Shown here: positions 63,873-64,000 of the stretch, piece after piece
Position numbering within the stretch: the first letter of the stretch is position 1
Layout: every line of letters starts with the position of its first letter
Assembly: GCF_947497935.1 (NCBI RefSeq)
Contig: NZ_CANMIO010000005.1
Span: 1-64,000, forward strand
Length of the DNA stretch: 64,000 nt
Direction of reading: 5' to 3'
DNA from: an uncultured Shewanella sp.
GTDB lineage: Bacteria > Pseudomonadota > Gammaproteobacteria > Enterobacterales > Shewanellaceae
Notes under the pieces: model-generated
Told to the model about the DNA's origin: nothing
Seen by the model: only the letters and a program-made list of their open reading frames with translations
Databases searched by the model: none
Made by a program: the position numbers and the translations under genes

Positions 63873-64000
63873 GTGTTTCAAGAATTGAAACAGTCTAAGG
63901 ACTTTTTAGCGTTAACCCTCGCGCACCCACAATACTTAACAGAAAGCTTTGAATTTGATCTGGCTAACCAAGTCCATGTAGAGGTTTGGGATACCGGCGT
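63873..64000 (+). CDS. Partial unidentified gene, cut by the window end
   Basis: 42 codons are visible, from GTG 63873 with AAGGAG six bases before. The frame is open to the window end. The translation starts MFQELKQSKDFLALTLAHPQ and continues SFEFDLANQVHVEVWDTG. I do not recognise the family; the late strand-like VHVEVWDTG could belong to the start of a methyltransferase-like domain, but that is a guess. Confidence 0.6.
   Translation, partial: MFQELKQSKDFLALTLAHPQYLTESFEFDLANQVHVEVWDTG

Overview
The window is a chromosomal segment of a marine gammaproteobacterium, almost certainly a Shewanella. The gene content and order match that genus: a periplasmic [NiFe]-hydrogenase operon hyaA-hyaB-hyaC-hyaD-(HypF-like)-hypF-hypB-hypC-hypD-hypE-hypA, class I fumarase, aceA with a divergent LysR regulator and a G-type malate synthase, EF-P with Arg32 next to EarP, and the ybfF/ybfE/fldA versus seqA/pgm arrangement. 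No rRNA, tRNA or CRISPR array was found. The assignment rests on recognised proteins and gene order, not on a database search.

Region 1 (1-4.0 kb): an XRE-type regulator resembling RamB/ScfR is transcribed leftwards, with a decayed tandem copy of its 3' end at the window edge. Divergent from it is a 172-residue protein that aligns with only the non-catalytic insertion domain of malate synthase G. Palindromic operator-like sequences lie between them. A NOL1/NOP2/Sun-type RNA methyltransferase follows.

Region 2 (4.0-8.5 kb, AT-rich, accessory): a membrane-anchored alkaline-phosphatase-superfamily phosphotransferase/sulfatase with a small membrane partner, a divergent L,D-transpeptidase, and a stand-alone helix-turn-helix protein resembling the N-terminal half of an IS630 transposase.

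Region 3 (8.9-21.9 kb): a complete Tad/Flp pilus locus. It runs Flp pilin, prepilin peptidase, an extra AAA+ ATPase, CpaB, secretin, a small lipoprotein, TadG-like, two TadE-like pseudopilins, TadZ, TadA, TadB, TadC, TadD, and ends in a strong terminator.

Region 4 (21.9-33.8 kb, all minus strand): one tightly packed 12-kb operon for an uptake [NiFe] hydrogenase and its maturation enzymes. It includes a second, degenerate HypF-like protein. An FNR-type site lies about 40 bp upstream of the inferred start of transcription and a perfect CRP-core palindrome lies further upstream. The small subunit lacks the two extra cysteines of O2-tolerant enzymes.

Region 5 (34-64 kb): core metabolism and housekeeping: asnS, a nudix CoA pyrophosphatase with pabB, fumB, an S9 peptidase, an orphan MSHA-like pilin, the glyoxylate-shunt genes aceA/lysR/aceB, adhE with a terminator-like hairpin in its leader, marC, yfbR-dgt, alaA, earP-efp, fldA, ybfE, a DUF2788 protein, ybfF, seqA-pgm and msrA. 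A 266-bp MITE-like element and a ten-unit heptanucleotide repeat sit in intergenic regions here.

The most interesting items are the orphan malate-synthase-G insertion domain with its divergent regulator, the degenerate HypF paralogue inside the hydrogenase operon, the AAA+ ATPase inside the Tad locus, and the adhE leader hairpin.
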